From the NCBI GenBank assembly GCA_965215765.1, contig OZ244118.1:2604001-2668000 (forward strand): DNA of 64,000 nucleotides, read 5' to 3'. Shown here piece by piece: positions 1 through 9,943 of this stretch; position 1 is the first letter of the stretch; the number at the start of each line of letters is the position of its first letter. The DNA comes from G965212025 sp965215765 (GTDB lineage: Bacteria > Pseudomonadota > Gammaproteobacteria > Poriferisulfidales > Oxydemutatoraceae). The position numbers were made by a program, and so were the translations under genes. Under the pieces are notes generated by a model. That model was not told the origin of the DNA, made no database searches, and saw nothing but the letters and a program-made list of their open reading frames with translations.

Positions 1-213
1 CTGAAAGAGACTTCAGATCCAGAGAGTGTGGATGCTTTTATGGGGATGGAATGTCCCAGCATACTTTTTCCTTTTCTAAGGCAAACGGTTGCCGACATGG
101 TGACGAAGGCGGGCTTCCCACAATTCCTTCTGGGCATGGTTAACTTCAGATCCTTCTACGAACAACGGATGGAGGCTCTAAAGGAGATGCAATCTCCTCG
201 TATGTGCCACTAA
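1..213 (+). CDS. secB: Protein-export chaperone SecB (3' part)
   Basis: This is the C-terminal end of SecB, the cytosolic tetrameric chaperone that keeps preproteins unfolded and hands them to SecA for export. The frame is open from the first base of the window, so the gene starts outside it. The segment CPSILFPFLRQTVADMV and the following GFPQFLLGMVNF match the conserved C-terminal half of the family (E. coli has CPNILFPYARE and FPQLNLAPVNF). A usual SecB is about 150-165 residues, and about 70 are visible here. It ends four bases before gpsA, the linkage seen in many proteobacteria. The extreme C-terminus is short and lacks the Cys/acidic tail some homologues carry. Confidence 0.9.
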   Translation: MKETSDPESVDAFMGMECPSILFPFLRQTVADMVTKAGFPQFLLGMVNFRSFYEQRMEALKEMQSPRMCH

Positions 214-217
214 CCCG

Positions 218-1231
218 TTGACCCTCGTTTCAGTTTTGGGGGCAGGTTCCTGGGGAACCGCCCTTTCTGTGTTGCTTGCCCGAAATGGACATGAAGTCCT
301 TTTATGGGGGAGAGACAGGCGAAAACTGGACGAGTTGGCAAGATCGCGCGAAAACAAGCGCTATCTGCCCGGACAAACGCTTCCCCGCAATATATTTTTT
401 GATGACTCCCTGGGAGCTGTGCTTGAAAACAGCAAAGTGGCGGTCTTGGCTGTACCGGTTGCCGCTTTGCCGGAATTGCTGGAAAAAATCTCTCCATGGT
501 TCGGGAGGGAAAGTGAAAAAATTCTGGTCGGAACCGCCAAAGGACTGGATAAAGAGTCCGGACAGACTCCCCATCAGGTACTCCGTGCCATTCTGGGTTC
601 TGAAGGACGCCGCAGCAGCTTGTGCGGCCCCTCTTTCGCAGCAGAAGTAGCAGCTGACAAACCAACCGCGGTCACGATTGTTGCCAGCGACCTGAATCTG
701 GCACACGAAACCGGAAAATATTTCGGCAACCCCAATTTCAGAGTTTATTTCAGCGATGACGTCATCGGCGTGGAGATCGCTTCAGCACTGAAAAACACGC
801 TGGCGATTGCCACCGGTATTTCAGACGGTCTGGGCTTGGGAGCGAACGCACGTGCGGCACTGATTACGCGTGGTCTTTATGAGATTTCCAAACTGGCTGT
901 CGCGATGGGAGCCAAAAAAGAAACCCTTTACGGATTGTCCGGCGTAGGCGACATCGTCCTCACCTGTTGTGGGGGGCTGTCACGCAACCGTCGTTTTGGG
1001 CTTTTGCTCGCTCAAGGCAAAGAAATAAAAAAAGCGATTGCAGAAATTGGGCAAGTGGTTGAGGGAATGTCCGTAGCATTGGCAGTTCGGCACCTGGCAA
1101 AGCAACATCGGGTGGATTTGCCAATCTGTTCGGCAGTAGCGGACGTTGTGGAAGGAATCAAGTCCCCACTTGAGGCGGTGGCAACGCTGCTGGCACGCAA
1201 AAATGTGCCATCTTCAGGGAAAGAAGCTTGA
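218..1231 (+). CDS. gpsA: Glycerol-3-phosphate dehydrogenase [NAD(P)+]
   Basis: Reduces dihydroxyacetone phosphate to sn-glycerol 3-phosphate in the cytosol, the first step of phospholipid backbone synthesis. The 337 residues match the usual family length. The N-terminal Rossmann motif GAGSWGTALS (about residues 8-17) binds the nucleotide. Later family segments include LCGPSFAAEVA, the catalytic-lysine region SALKNTLAIATG, and GLSGVGDIVLTC. The start is a TTG codon just after the secB stop, chosen because the first residues lead straight into the Rossmann beta strand. The stop overlaps the TTG start of pyrD, so the three genes form one tight cluster and are probably co-transcribed. Confidence 0.96.
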   Translation: MTLVSVLGAGSWGTALSVLLARNGHEVLLWGRDRRKLDELARSRENKRYLPGQTLPRNIFFDDSLGAVLENSKVAVLAVPVAALPELLEKISPWFGRESEKILVGTAKGLDKESGQTPHQVLRAILGSEGRRSSLCGPSFAAEVAADKPTAVTIVASDLNLAHETGKYFGNPNFRVYFSDDVIGVEIASALKNTLAIATGISDGLGLGANARAALITRGLYEISKLAVAMGAKKETLYGLSGVGDIVLTCCGGLSRNRRFGLLLAQGKEIKKAIAEIGQVVEGMSVALAVRHLAKQHRVDLPICSAVADVVEGIKSPLEAVATLLARKNVPSSGKEA

Positions 1232-2184
1232 CCGAAGACAAGAAACAGTCGCTGGAATTGGACTTTTGCGGCATCCCGTTTGCCAGCCCGGTAGTGTTGC
1301 TGTCAGGATGCGTCGGCTTTGGCAACGAATACTCGCGTATCTCAGGCTACACCAATCGTGATATCGGAGCGGTTTGCCTGAAATCTTTGACCATCGAACC
1401 CAGGAAGGGAAACCTCCCGCATCGTTTGTGTGAAACCCCTGCCGGGATGCTCAACGCAATCGGCTTGCAAAATCCCGGCGTGGATTACTTTTTACACAAA
1501 ATTCTGGGCGGCCTGAAGTTTGAGGAAACGCGCTACATTGCGAACATTGCCGGCTTTTCCATAGCAGAGTACGTCAAGTTGGCGGAGAAGCTCGAAGACA
1601 CCCCCGTTGATGGAATTGAAATTAATCTGTCCTGCCCCAACGCAAAAGGTTCCGGCCTGGATTTTTGTCATGACTGGGGCTTTTCGGCACGCCTGGTCGC
1701 AGCATGCCGAAAGGTCACAAAAAAACCATTGATCACCAAACTGTCCAGCAGCAGCAACAGGCTTAAAGAAGGAGTGAGGCGTTGTATTGAGGCTGGAAGC
1801 GACGCTTTCGCCGTTACGAACACAATACCGGGCATGGCGGTGGACATTCGGAAAAAGAAACCAGTTTTGGCGAGTGTTCAAGGTGGGCTATCGGGGACAG
1901 CCATCAAGCCAATAGCGTTGCTCGCAGTGAAAACAGCTTATGAGGTATGTAAGTTGCATGGCGTTCCAATTATTGGCCAGGGAGGTATTTCCAGCGTGGA
2001 AGATGCCATTGAGTTTTTACTGGTCGGTGCTACAGCTGTGGGTTTAGGAACCGCTCTGTCTGCAGATGAGTTGCTAGCCCGGAAAATAAACCGGGGAATT
2101 CTTGAATACCTGAAACAGGAAGAAATAAGCTGCCTGTCAGAGTTGACAGGGGCTTTGGAGTATCCTGAAGAAACGGCTCACTGA
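1228..2184 (+). CDS. pyrD: Dihydroorotate dehydrogenase, class 1 (PyrD-B-like)
   Basis: A flavoprotein of the class 1 dihydroorotate dehydrogenase family, which oxidises dihydroorotate to orotate in pyrimidine synthesis. It has 318 residues, typical for class 1. Visible signatures are NLSCPN with the family's catalytic-base Cys, the FMN phosphate-binding GGLSG, and IIGQGGISS near the C-terminus. The usual KLSPN segment reads KLSSSS. Class 1B enzymes work with a PyrK partner, and none is visible here. The TTG start overlaps the gpsA stop. Only this copy is complete. Its 3' half, from position 1646, is repeated twice downstream (9246-9783 and 16759-17296) as the left edge of the 7.5 kb tandem unit. 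A PreA-like dihydropyrimidine dehydrogenase is less likely but not excluded. Confidence 0.88.
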   Translation: MTEDKKQSLELDFCGIPFASPVVLLSGCVGFGNEYSRISGYTNRDIGAVCLKSLTIEPRKGNLPHRLCETPAGMLNAIGLQNPGVDYFLHKILGGLKFEETRYIANIAGFSIAEYVKLAEKLEDTPVDGIEINLSCPNAKGSGLDFCHDWGFSARLVAACRKVTKKPLITKLSSSSNRLKEGVRRCIEAGSDAFAVTNTIPGMAVDIRKKKPVLASVQGGLSGTAIKPIALLAVKTAYEVCKLHGVPIIGQGGISSVEDAIEFLLVGATAVGLGTALSADELLARKINRGILEYLKQEEISCLSELTGALEYPEETAH

Positions 2185-2344
2185 TGCCTGAAAGCATTTG
2201 GCGAATGAACAATGAGCGGTCGTCACCAGTGCCTCGCTGACAAAAGCGGCTATTGATGGTGCCCAACGGACACCATTTCAGCGTCCACCAGCAATCGAAC
2301 TGTACAATCAGGCCTTTTTTATGAACGTCAGGAAAATTGAACAA

Positions 2345-5300
2345 CTACACACGAGCCACCTCATTTTCGCGGACATAGCGGCTCCAAATCACTCTTCCAA
2401 CAAAATTGCGAATCGTTTGATCCCGATTGACAGGATCAATCTCCTTTGCTTGAGCATATTGAGCCTCACGTTCAGCTGCAGCAATAGCCAAAGGCAAAAC
2501 ACGCGAAAAACACAGCTTCAATTCCTCATCTGAAGGATTCAACCTTAACGCCTTCGCGGCTTTCAGCGCAGGATCCTGGGAGGCATGTTCCTGTAACCGG
2601 CCGAGTTCCGGCAAATAGTACTTCTTCTGAAACTCCGCAAAATTCACTTTGGGAGAAGCCATTGGCAACATTTGTGACAGCCCGACATCCAAAGAATGGG
2701 ATCCGGGGAGCACTCCCACCTGTTTTTGCAGTTGCCTTTGAATATCGCGATGCGTAGGGGGGGTGTTATTCAGAGACCGCGCGTCCATGAACACCTTCAA
2801 CTGCTCTACGTGTCGCGCAAGCTCGCTATCATCCATCCCCGTTCGTAACCCGCCTGGAGACCCCTCGAAAAACTGCCTTACATAGATTTTTGCCTCTGCA
2901 GAGACCAAGTCAGTTACGGCTCCCCACGCAGCCTCACCGACCTTGCTGCTGCCAGACAGCCGCATCCCTGCGACATCTTCGGGCTTTACATTTTCTATAT
3001 CCATTGAAGCCGGTCTTCTCCTCATGGCTTTGTCAAACTTTTTCATATCCCCAATTGGGACGACTGTCACTTCCCCGGAGACGTATTTGGCTTGACGAAG
3101 ATTGGAGGCATAAAATTTTGCCACGTCCAGAGCCACTTTAACCCTTGGGGCATCCACTCCCTGAGAAGCTTCACCAGACCATTGTTCAGCTTCAGAAAGA
3201 TCTCCAGGAAACATGACGTCTCCAACATCAACCAAATACTGTATGGCTTTACGCTTGCCCTCGGGAAGATCGCCTGAAACACTCTTCGGAAGCCCCAAAA
3301 AGAATTTTAAGGCCAACAAATCATTTTTCAGAGAATTCACATAGTTTCCATCCTCGGCTAAAGGGTCTTCTGGCTCAACTAATGCGGCTCCCGAAAGCCT
3401 ACGCTCGCCCAGAGGAGTTAATGGCCGTCCTGGTTCGCCCATCGAATGCGCATCCAGTTCCTGAGAACCTTCTGACGCGACCATCGAAAGGTGGTCATTT
3501 TCAGGCCACTGTGGCGTGACGGGACGAATTTCCGGAGATGTCGCCCTGGACTCCACCAAGGGTTCCTCCATCTCCGAAGATACCCCCAGACTCCGTTCCA
3601 AAGACGGCGGTGACTCGTTCAAGTCAGCTTCGGACGTCAATGGCGAAAAGACCGGGCGAAGTTCCGGCGCTGACCCCCACGCCCTCTGATCCCGGGGTGC
3701 CACCGGGGGAATCTCCGGAGATGGCACCCTAAACTCCACGCCTCCGTCTTCGGGCGTCGGTAGCGGGAAGGCTGGGCGAATTTCCGACGTCGGCTCCCAA
3801 ACATGGTCAAAAAGACCTGCAATGGAGTTTCTGACTGTATCCATATCCTCGTTGATGTTTTGCACCTCCGGTTTCATTTTATCCAAAATGACCGAGTGCG
3901 GAGCCAAGCGTCTGGTTCTAATCTCTTCCTGCCTATCTGCCTCTGTATAGCCAACGCTTAATTTCCTCACATCCCTTAGGATTGACAGTACCTCATCAAC
4001 TGTTATCGATTTTGTCAGAAATTTATCAGAATCTGCTTCACGTCTCTGGGAAATACGTTGTTCCTCGCATTCTGCAGCAATTACAACCGCCTCACGATAC
4101 GTAAACATCATAGACCGCAGTCTGTCAGACAGAGGACGGCCTTCGTCATATTGATCTGCATCGACACGCACCTCGACAGACAGTCCATCAGAGATGCATT
4201 CTTTGAACGCGCTTGAATTCACTACTTCTGGCGGCAGTTCAGCAAGATAGAGTTTCATACGAGCCTCTCGATCAGTGGCGTACTCCGTGCTACCTGCTTT
4301 TGCCTCTGCTCTAACCTGTTCCGAAAATTCACCGGCTTTCCCAGCATAAGCCATCCTTTTCACCCGCTTCAGAGCATTGTAAACAGCCATGTTGACTTTG
4401 TCATCATATATCTTGCCAAATACCTTCTCGGCACTGTACGGTGGAGGCTCATTTCGTAAAGCCTCCAGCGCCTTGCTGGCACCTGCAAGCCCTTCTCCGG
4501 GAATCTCTTCCAACTGCTCACGCAAAGCCTTCTTGAATTCCCCATAATACGGTTCATCGTAAACAGATATTTCAACTCCATCAAGCACTCTTAGTTTTCT
4601 ATAATCCATTTTTTCGCCTCTTCGGAGCTCATTGGCTCTGTTCAAAGCATACTCAGGGGACTTGTGCGAACCAAAAGCAAGCCAATGGTTGTACATTTTT
4701 TTCAAGGCGTACGAGTGGCTAATCTTCAACGCCTCTTCACCGCATTGCTCTCTTATTCTGTGAGATCTTTGACCTGAAAAAAATTCCTGTTCACGCTCCT
4801 TCAGATAAAATCCCCCCTCCTTATCAGTTTTAAATTCAGCATCTTTTTTAACCACAACCGTATGAATTTGCCCGGCTATCTCTTCCACATCATCAGGCGA
4901 AAGCAAAAAAGTATCGCCACCCAACGTATACAGACAAGCTCCTGAATCAAGATCAGGTATCCCGACCTGACCACGAGTCAGTAATTCGGGCACGGAGAAA
5001 CCTTGGCTATGCTGGCTCTTTTCTGAGGGAAAGGGTGACATTTTTTCCCTCTCGGCTAATTCGAGATAAGCTTTTGTTTTTTTTCCAGTTTTTTCGGCAA
5101 GAGCATCAAGGTTATTAAGCACTGTGTCCACCTCGCTGAGCTTCCACGGCTTAGCGCATAAACGCACGTCATCCCACCTATACCACCCGATACGCCTAAT
5201 TTCTCCCCCATCCCGAAAACTGGGTCTGGCGGGTTTAGTAAACTCAATACGCATTCTAAGCTTTCGTAGCCCACGTCTAAATCTTCCCAGTTCACCGTGG

Positions 5301-6697
5301 TCGTCCACCCAGTCAAGCCCATAGATTTTCATGTCATTAGCAATCTTATTGCCCAGCCTGGAGGAGTCCTGTTTTTTTCCTGTCCTTATCATTATTGTGT
5401 CACACCTCATTCTCAGGAACGGGTCACGGTCTGCGGGCGAGCTTGTTATAAAACCTTTCCCACGCACAGCACTCCATCTATAAGCATCATCCCAATACTC
5501 CTTTAGGAACTCTGGATCATACATCCCGCTTTCCTCACACAATCTTCGCAACTCATTTGTGACCCTCTGTTTCTCTTTAATGGCACCATGGGGATAGAAG
5601 AAATCTCTTGCCTTTTCCCACTTTCCTCGAGGATCTTGCTCAAGGAGAGCCTTCCTGCGACGCAACTCATTTGTGGCCCACTGTTTCTCTTTAATAGAAT
5701 CATGAGGATAGAAGAAATTCCTTATCTTTTTCCACTTTCCTCGATGAGGTTCAGGGAGAGCCTTTGCGCGATGTCTAATGTGCAAGTTTACGCGAGGCGC
5801 TCCTTCTGCATGAGTTCTCTCTGCTTCCAGCCTGTAATCATCGTCATCGCCATCCGGCACATTCAGATCGCCGTACTTGTTTTTTATGGCGTACTTGAGT
5901 TGCAGAAGCTGTATCGCAGGATTGTTTTTTGGGTTTCGCGATCTCTGCAAACCCAAGTGCGCCCGAGTCTTCACCACCAGAAGATCTCTTTCAAAAAACG
6001 AGTGATCAGTTGCCAGCTTCACCGTGTAAACATCAATAGCCTCGGACGCCAAACCCAAAACCTCACGGCTCAGCCCGGAACCAGCCTTGCAACTCCCAAG
6101 AACCTTCACAAGTTCCTCGTAATCCTTGCTTAAATCACCAGGATCCTTGCCCAGGCGGGAACCTGCAATTAATTTTCCGGACAGAGCCAGAACCCGATCG
6201 TTGTAATCTTTCGGGTTTTGTTCTTCAGGAGGGTGTCCGACAGCAAAGTCAAACCTGCCATACGCCAGGTTCAAATGATCTTTGTACTCCTGCACCGTGG
6301 CACCATCCTGGTCACACCCCCAATCCAGCGCAGTCACCGCAGTAGACAGAGCATGATTGCTGCTGATTGTTTCCCCTGTGTTTTCTTTAACCTGAATACC
6401 AGACACACACTCGGCACCAAAAGAAATATACGACTGCATTTCTCTTTGCCATTTCCTGACGTCCCGAGTACTGATCGGAATATCCTGGGTTTTCAGCGCG
6501 TTAATTTCGGTCATCACTTGCCGAACTGCCAGACTTGTATCCTTTACCTCTGCCAAAGACCGCAACAGAGTGTCATGCACACGTACAGTAGGCACTGCTC
6601 CGTTGCTGCCGAGCCTCAAGTTGTCTGCTTCATCCACCACATAAGTTCCCGCATGGGAAGAGGTGGCCAAATTGTAAAAATCATTGAATTTAATCAT
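2345..6697 (-). CDS. Giant protein of unknown function, copy 1 (1450 aa)
   Basis: I do not recognise this family. The start is placed at MIKFNDFYN because the three copies agree from there onward and diverge in the upstream codons. A conserved AT-rich stretch with a -10-like TAGAAT lies just upstream. No signal peptide or membrane segment is evident, so it is probably cytosolic or delivered by other means. Visible structure: a charged helical N-terminal region, two imperfect repeats with the core RGKWxKxRxFFYP and KEKQxxTNELRR (about residues 319-347 and 357-385), a helical middle, a Pro/Glu/Ser-rich low-complexity stretch (about 956-1099), and a conserved roughly 350-residue C-terminal region. 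It converges on pyrD and diverges from the channel gene. The frame is intact over 4.3 kb. Confidence 0.8.
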   Translation of the reverse strand: MIKFNDFYNLATSSHAGTYVVDEADNLRLGSNGAVPTVRVHDTLLRSLAEVKDTSLAVRQVMTEINALKTQDIPISTRDVRKWQREMQSYISFGAECVSGIQVKENTGETISSNHALSTAVTALDWGCDQDGATVQEYKDHLNLAYGRFDFAVGHPPEEQNPKDYNDRVLALSGKLIAGSRLGKDPGDLSKDYEELVKVLGSCKAGSGLSREVLGLASEAIDVYTVKLATDHSFFERDLLVVKTRAHLGLQRSRNPKNNPAIQLLQLKYAIKNKYGDLNVPDGDDDDYRLEAERTHAEGAPRVNLHIRHRAKALPEPHRGKWKKIRNFFYPHDSIKEKQWATNELRRRKALLEQDPRGKWEKARDFFYPHGAIKEKQRVTNELRRLCEESGMYDPEFLKEYWDDAYRWSAVRGKGFITSSPADRDPFLRMRCDTIMIRTGKKQDSSRLGNKIANDMKIYGLDWVDDHGELGRFRRGLRKLRMRIEFTKPARPSFRDGGEIRRIGWYRWDDVRLCAKPWKLSEVDTVLNNLDALAEKTGKKTKAYLELAEREKMSPFPSEKSQHSQGFSVPELLTRGQVGIPDLDSGACLYTLGGDTFLLSPDDVEEIAGQIHTVVVKKDAEFKTDKEGGFYLKEREQEFFSGQRSHRIREQCGEEALKISHSYALKKMYNHWLAFGSHKSPEYALNRANELRRGEKMDYRKLRVLDGVEISVYDEPYYGEFKKALREQLEEIPGEGLAGASKALEALRNEPPPYSAEKVFGKIYDDKVNMAVYNALKRVKRMAYAGKAGEFSEQVRAEAKAGSTEYATDREARMKLYLAELPPEVVNSSAFKECISDGLSVEVRVDADQYDEGRPLSDRLRSMMFTYREAVVIAAECEEQRISQRREADSDKFLTKSITVDEVLSILRDVRKLSVGYTEADRQEEIRTRRLAPHSVILDKMKPEVQNINEDMDTVRNSIAGLFDHVWEPTSEIRPAFPLPTPEDGGVEFRVPSPEIPPVAPRDQRAWGSAPELRPVFSPLTSEADLNESPPSLERSLGVSSEMEEPLVESRATSPEIRPVTPQWPENDHLSMVASEGSQELDAHSMGEPGRPLTPLGERRLSGAALVEPEDPLAEDGNYVNSLKNDLLALKFFLGLPKSVSGDLPEGKRKAIQYLVDVGDVMFPGDLSEAEQWSGEASQGVDAPRVKVALDVAKFYASNLRQAKYVSGEVTVVPIGDMKKFDKAMRRRPASMDIENVKPEDVAGMRLSGSSKVGEAAWGAVTDLVSAEAKIYVRQFFEGSPGGLRTGMDDSELARHVEQLKVFMDARSLNNTPPTHRDIQRQLQKQVGVLPGSHSLDVGLSQMLPMASPKVNFAEFQKKYYLPELGRLQEHASQDPALKAAKALRLNPSDEELKLCFSRVLPLAIAAAEREAQYAQAKEIDPVNRDQTIRNFVGRVIWSRYVRENEVARV

Positions 6698-7112
6698 GCG
6701 GTGCCCCGAAAAAATGCCGACAAACCTGCTATATTCTAACACGGCTTGGCTGCGCCGACTGCCTTGAGCACAACACCTAGGAATTACGAGGGGGGGTGCA
6801 AGAAGATTTCGTGCATGAAAAGTGCCTGTGTTCACAGGTGATCAGGTCTGTCTTTGTAAGCGAGGTCAAACGGTGTCGGAAGTCAGGTGCTACGTAAAAA
6901 CGGGGGAACCGGACAAGCAGGAATTGCGGAAGCTCAACGCTTCAGATTACCGCTGGAGCGCAGCAAGAAGTCGCTACCGACAAGCCACTCATTTAACCGG
7001 AACCCCGTTAAAATACAGGATACCCAGGCCATGAGTTCGGCAACACACACTAACGCGCGCACACTGGCGCGCACCTCCTGAACGATGGCAACTGGTGCTT
7101 ACGAGGCAAACG
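6698..7112. promoter_or_regulatory. Divergent control region between giant gene and channel
   Basis: About 415 bases separate the two divergent genes, and the region is kept almost unchanged at 14294-14701 and 21861-22265. On the minus strand a TAGAAT -10-like element lies about 40 bases before the giant start. On the plus strand the channel ATG is preceded by acgagg at a good ribosome-binding distance. No other gene is supported here. Short frames in this stretch (such as 6822-7034) are not conserved as coding between copies. Confidence 0.45.
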
Positions 7113-7931
7113 ATGAATAAGCTACAAACACAAGACAGGCCTACGGGATGGAACATTTTTATCCTGTACATCCTGACGTTTTCCCTGCTGCCCCTGTTTT
7201 TGCTTTCCTTCTACACTTTTTCCGAGTCTACCCAAACAATCCTGCTGGCAGTAGACACCATAATATGTTCCCTGCTTTTCACTGACTTTTGTATCCGCTT
7301 CGTACGCAGCCCAAGCAAGCTGGCATTCATGCGCTGGGGGTGGATTGACCTCCTGAGCTGCATTCCCTTTTTCTTGCTTCCATACGTGGAGTGGAGCAGA
7401 TGGATTCGTATTTTCCGCTTAATTACCATCATCAGGCGAATTGGTTCTTTCGGACGCATCATCGAGCACCTCTTCCACAACCCACTTGCCGGCACGATGT
7501 ACACGACTTTGATGCTGGGCATATTCGTCATTGTCCTGGGAGCCGAATTGTTCTACGAGGCCGAAATCGGAATAGAAGGCTCGCTGATCCACAGCTTCGC
7601 CGACGCGCTCTGGTGGACAATCACCACTCTCACCACCGTGGGCTACGGAGACATTTACCCCGTCAGTCCATTGGGTCGGGGAGTAGCCGCCACTTTGATG
7701 CTGTTTGGCATCGCTCTTTACGGCTCAGTAACCACAATGATCGCCCAACTGCTGGCAAGAAGCATAAAAAAGAGCTCTGAGGAACTGGAAAGAAGCTCCC
7801 TGACCAAGGAGCTTGACAAAAAGATCCGGGCAGCCGACCTCAGCAGAACCGAGAAAGAGGAGGTGGTCACAGCCATCACCCAGAAATTGGAAACAATACG
7901 CCAGGCACGACAAGCCGACACAAACGACTGA
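7113..7931 (+). CDS. Voltage-gated-type potassium channel, copy 1
   Basis: A 272-residue inner-membrane ion channel subunit of the six-TM potassium family. Hydrophobic segments fall at about residues 13-37, 42-64, 78-92, 129-147 and 190-215. The Arg-rich segment RWIRIFRLITIIRRI (96-110) looks like a voltage-sensor S4. The pore helix and the selectivity filter TVGYGD (175-180) indicate K+ selectivity. A charged cytosolic tail of about 60 residues with coiled-coil character follows. The start at 7113 is preferred over the GTG at 7095 because acgagg precedes it at 6-7 bases. The gene diverges from the giant gene in every unit. Six full or partial copies exist in the window; copies 1 and 3 are intact. 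Confidence 0.9.
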   Translation: MNKLQTQDRPTGWNIFILYILTFSLLPLFLLSFYTFSESTQTILLAVDTIICSLLFTDFCIRFVRSPSKLAFMRWGWIDLLSCIPFFLLPYVEWSRWIRIFRLITIIRRIGSFGRIIEHLFHNPLAGTMYTTLMLGIFVIVLGAELFYEAEIGIEGSLIHSFADALWWTITTLTTVGYGDIYPVSPLGRGVAATLMLFGIALYGSVTTMIAQLLARSIKKSSEELERSSLTKELDKKIRAADLSRTEKEEVVTAITQKLETIRQARQADTND

Positions 7932-8084
7932 GAACGCCACCCGCCCGGGAAGGGTCTGCCAAGCCCGTGCAGTGGTGAGTTGCGCTGGGCACCCGAGGAA
8001 CCAAAAGTTAAGGCATTTTTTTCGAGTCAGAACAGACACTGCGAAACCGATAGTTATCTGTTTCTACAAGCAACTTAAATCAAA

Positions 8085-9157
8085 GTCTTTTGGGTGAAAC
8101 CGTCTTGCATCATTGACAACCTTATCATTTTATAGCCGCATGGAAAGCCAGCACTTTTTCCAGTAGTCAACCAGCTCTTTCTGTGCCCAGTTGTGATAAA
8201 TCAGTTTTTCAGTCTCAGCCCCGTAAAATTCGAGTGTATCCTCTGCGAAAAATAAATACGACAATAAAACATCACCAACAAATCCTGAAATCCCTCCAGT
8301 TTTTCTGATGGCTCTTATTACGCAGTTAGGCCCTGCACCAAACTTATGGCTCATGTGAACGGTTTTACTTTTTGATCTGCTGTCAAACGATGAGTTCCAA
8401 TTCCTTTGGTATAGCCAACAGGAATATAGATTAATTTATCTTTGTGTTTAGGCCGGTTGTATTGGGAACTGTTACCAGACAGGCTTGTCGCAAATACGCC
8501 TGCCGACTTATTTCTTTTTTTGCCTGAAATAAGAGTTACTCGATCCTTGTACTTTTCTTTATATATACATCTGACCTCTCTGGATGCAAGGATATAAGAG
8601 ATTGGCTTTCCACCTGACAGATGGTTGTAGGGTAGTAATGCTCCAGCAATGTAAACATCCATCATAAAGTTGAGACGGTCTGTTCAAGTTATTTTATCCC
8701 CCCGAACGAATTCATGCCTTTATGCAATATGTATTACGGGGTGCCCAAAACAGCAATACCAATTACTGGTTTTGATTTCAAGCCATAGTCTCTGACGGCT
8801 AGCTTGGTTCTTCTTCCGACATAATCGCTGTAAAACGATGACCGGCAATATCTTAAAATCCAAAATTGTTGGTTTTGTTCTTGTGTCTGGCATACTTACA
8901 CCACTGGCTTAATCTTTGAGCTTAATACATCTGATCCTGGTGCTGAATTGTTCTTGGCTACATCAAGATTTTTGATTATAAACTTTGAATTCACTTGCAA
9001 ATAACCATTTCGTTTACGTACCATAGTGCCATAATAGCGTCTTTGTGATGGCTTGGCTGTCAAATCACTTTTGTTGCAGTAACTGTATTGCAAGTTTCTG
9101 CCTTATTTGAAACTCGAGCCAGATATCTTTTCATTTTTGACCTGAGTTCTGTTCCCG
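8085..9157 (-). pseudogene. druA (DUF4338) relic, unit 1
   Basis: Degraded relative of the intact gene at 50620-51795. Matching blocks in the same order and strand include SHKFGAGPN, YNHLSGGKPISYILASREV and LQVNSKFIIKNLDVAKNN. Several frameshifts and internal deletions break it into short frames (8130-8354, 8351-8665, 8896-9093). The 5' end of the gene is lost at a junction with herA sequence near 9158. It shows that the duplicated unit once reached into the druA-herA operon. Confidence 0.85.
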
Positions 9158-9244
9158 GTTGAATAAACCTCGATATGACACCCGAGTAATTCATGTTTGA
9201 GTCAACTAATGCTTTATGTCTTTTGAATTGCTTATATGCATAAC
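9158..9244 (-). pseudogene. herA fragment at the tandem-unit junction, unit 1
   Basis: About 87 bases match 51990-52079 inside the intact HerA gene, including tgatatgacacc and tcatgtttgagtcaactaatg. The fragment ends abruptly at gcataacaa, where pyrD sequence begins. It is the right edge of the 7.5 kb unit and marks the duplication breakpoint. Confidence 0.85.
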
Positions 9245-9245
9245 A

Positions 9246-9783
9246 AGGTTCCGGCCTGGACTTTTGTCATGACTGGGGCTTTTCGGCATGCCTGGTCGCA
9301 GCATGCCGAAAGGTCACAAAAAAACCATTGATCACCAAACTGCCCAGCAGCAGCAACAGGCTTAAAGAAGGAGTGAGGCGTTGTATTGAGGCTGGAAGCG
9401 ACGCTTTCGCCGTTACGAACACAATACCGGGCATGGCGGTGGACATTCGGAAAAAGAAACCAGTTTTAGCGAGTGTTCAAGGTGGGCTATCGGGGGCAGC
9501 CATCAAGCCAATAGCGTTGCTCGCAGTGAAAACAGCTTATGAGGAATGTAAGTTGCATGGCGTTCCAATTATTGGCCAGGGAGGTATTTCCAGCGTGGAA
9601 GATGCCATTGAATTTTTACTGGTCGGTGCTACAGCTGTGGGTTTAGGAACCGCTCTGTCTGTAGATGAGCTGTTAGCCCGGAAAATAAACCGGGGAATTC
9701 TTGAATACCTGAAACAGGAAGAAATAAGCTGCCTGCCAGAGTTGACAGGGGCTTTGGAGTATCCTGAAGAAACGGCTCACTGA
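9246..9783 (+). pseudogene. pyrD 3' fragment, unit 2
   Basis: Repeats the last 180 or so codons of pyrD from the GSGLDF segment, with a few substitutions and an unbroken frame, but no promoter, start or N-terminal half of the barrel. The FMN-binding segments GGLSG and IIGQGGISS remain. It is a by-product of the tandem duplication and is unlikely to be active. Confidence 0.9.
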
Positions 9784-9943
9784 TACCTGAAAGCATTTGG
9801 CGAATGAACAATGAGCGGTCGTCACCAGTGCCTCGCTGACAAAAGCGGCTATTGATGATACCCAACGGACACCATTTCAGCGTCCACCAGCAATCGATCT
9901 GTACAATCAGGCCTTTTTTATGAACGTCAGGAAAATTGAACAG

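Larger units (their letters stand above)
1646..9244. repeat. Tandem unit 1 of the ~7.5 kb triplication
   Basis: Direct repeat of 7599 bp running from inside pyrD to the herA fragment that joins the next unit. It contains the pyrD 3' part, giant gene copy 1, channel copy 1 and druA/herA relics. The next unit begins at 9245 with the same pyrD bases. The join reads gcataacaaggttcc, that is herA sequence (compare 52071-52080) fused to pyrD sequence with only two or three shared bases. Confidence 0.95.

Noticed and set aside
6698..6835. N-terminal extension of the giant protein upstream of MIKFN
   Set aside because: The upstream codons differ in length and sequence among the three copies and overlap the conserved promoter-like bases.
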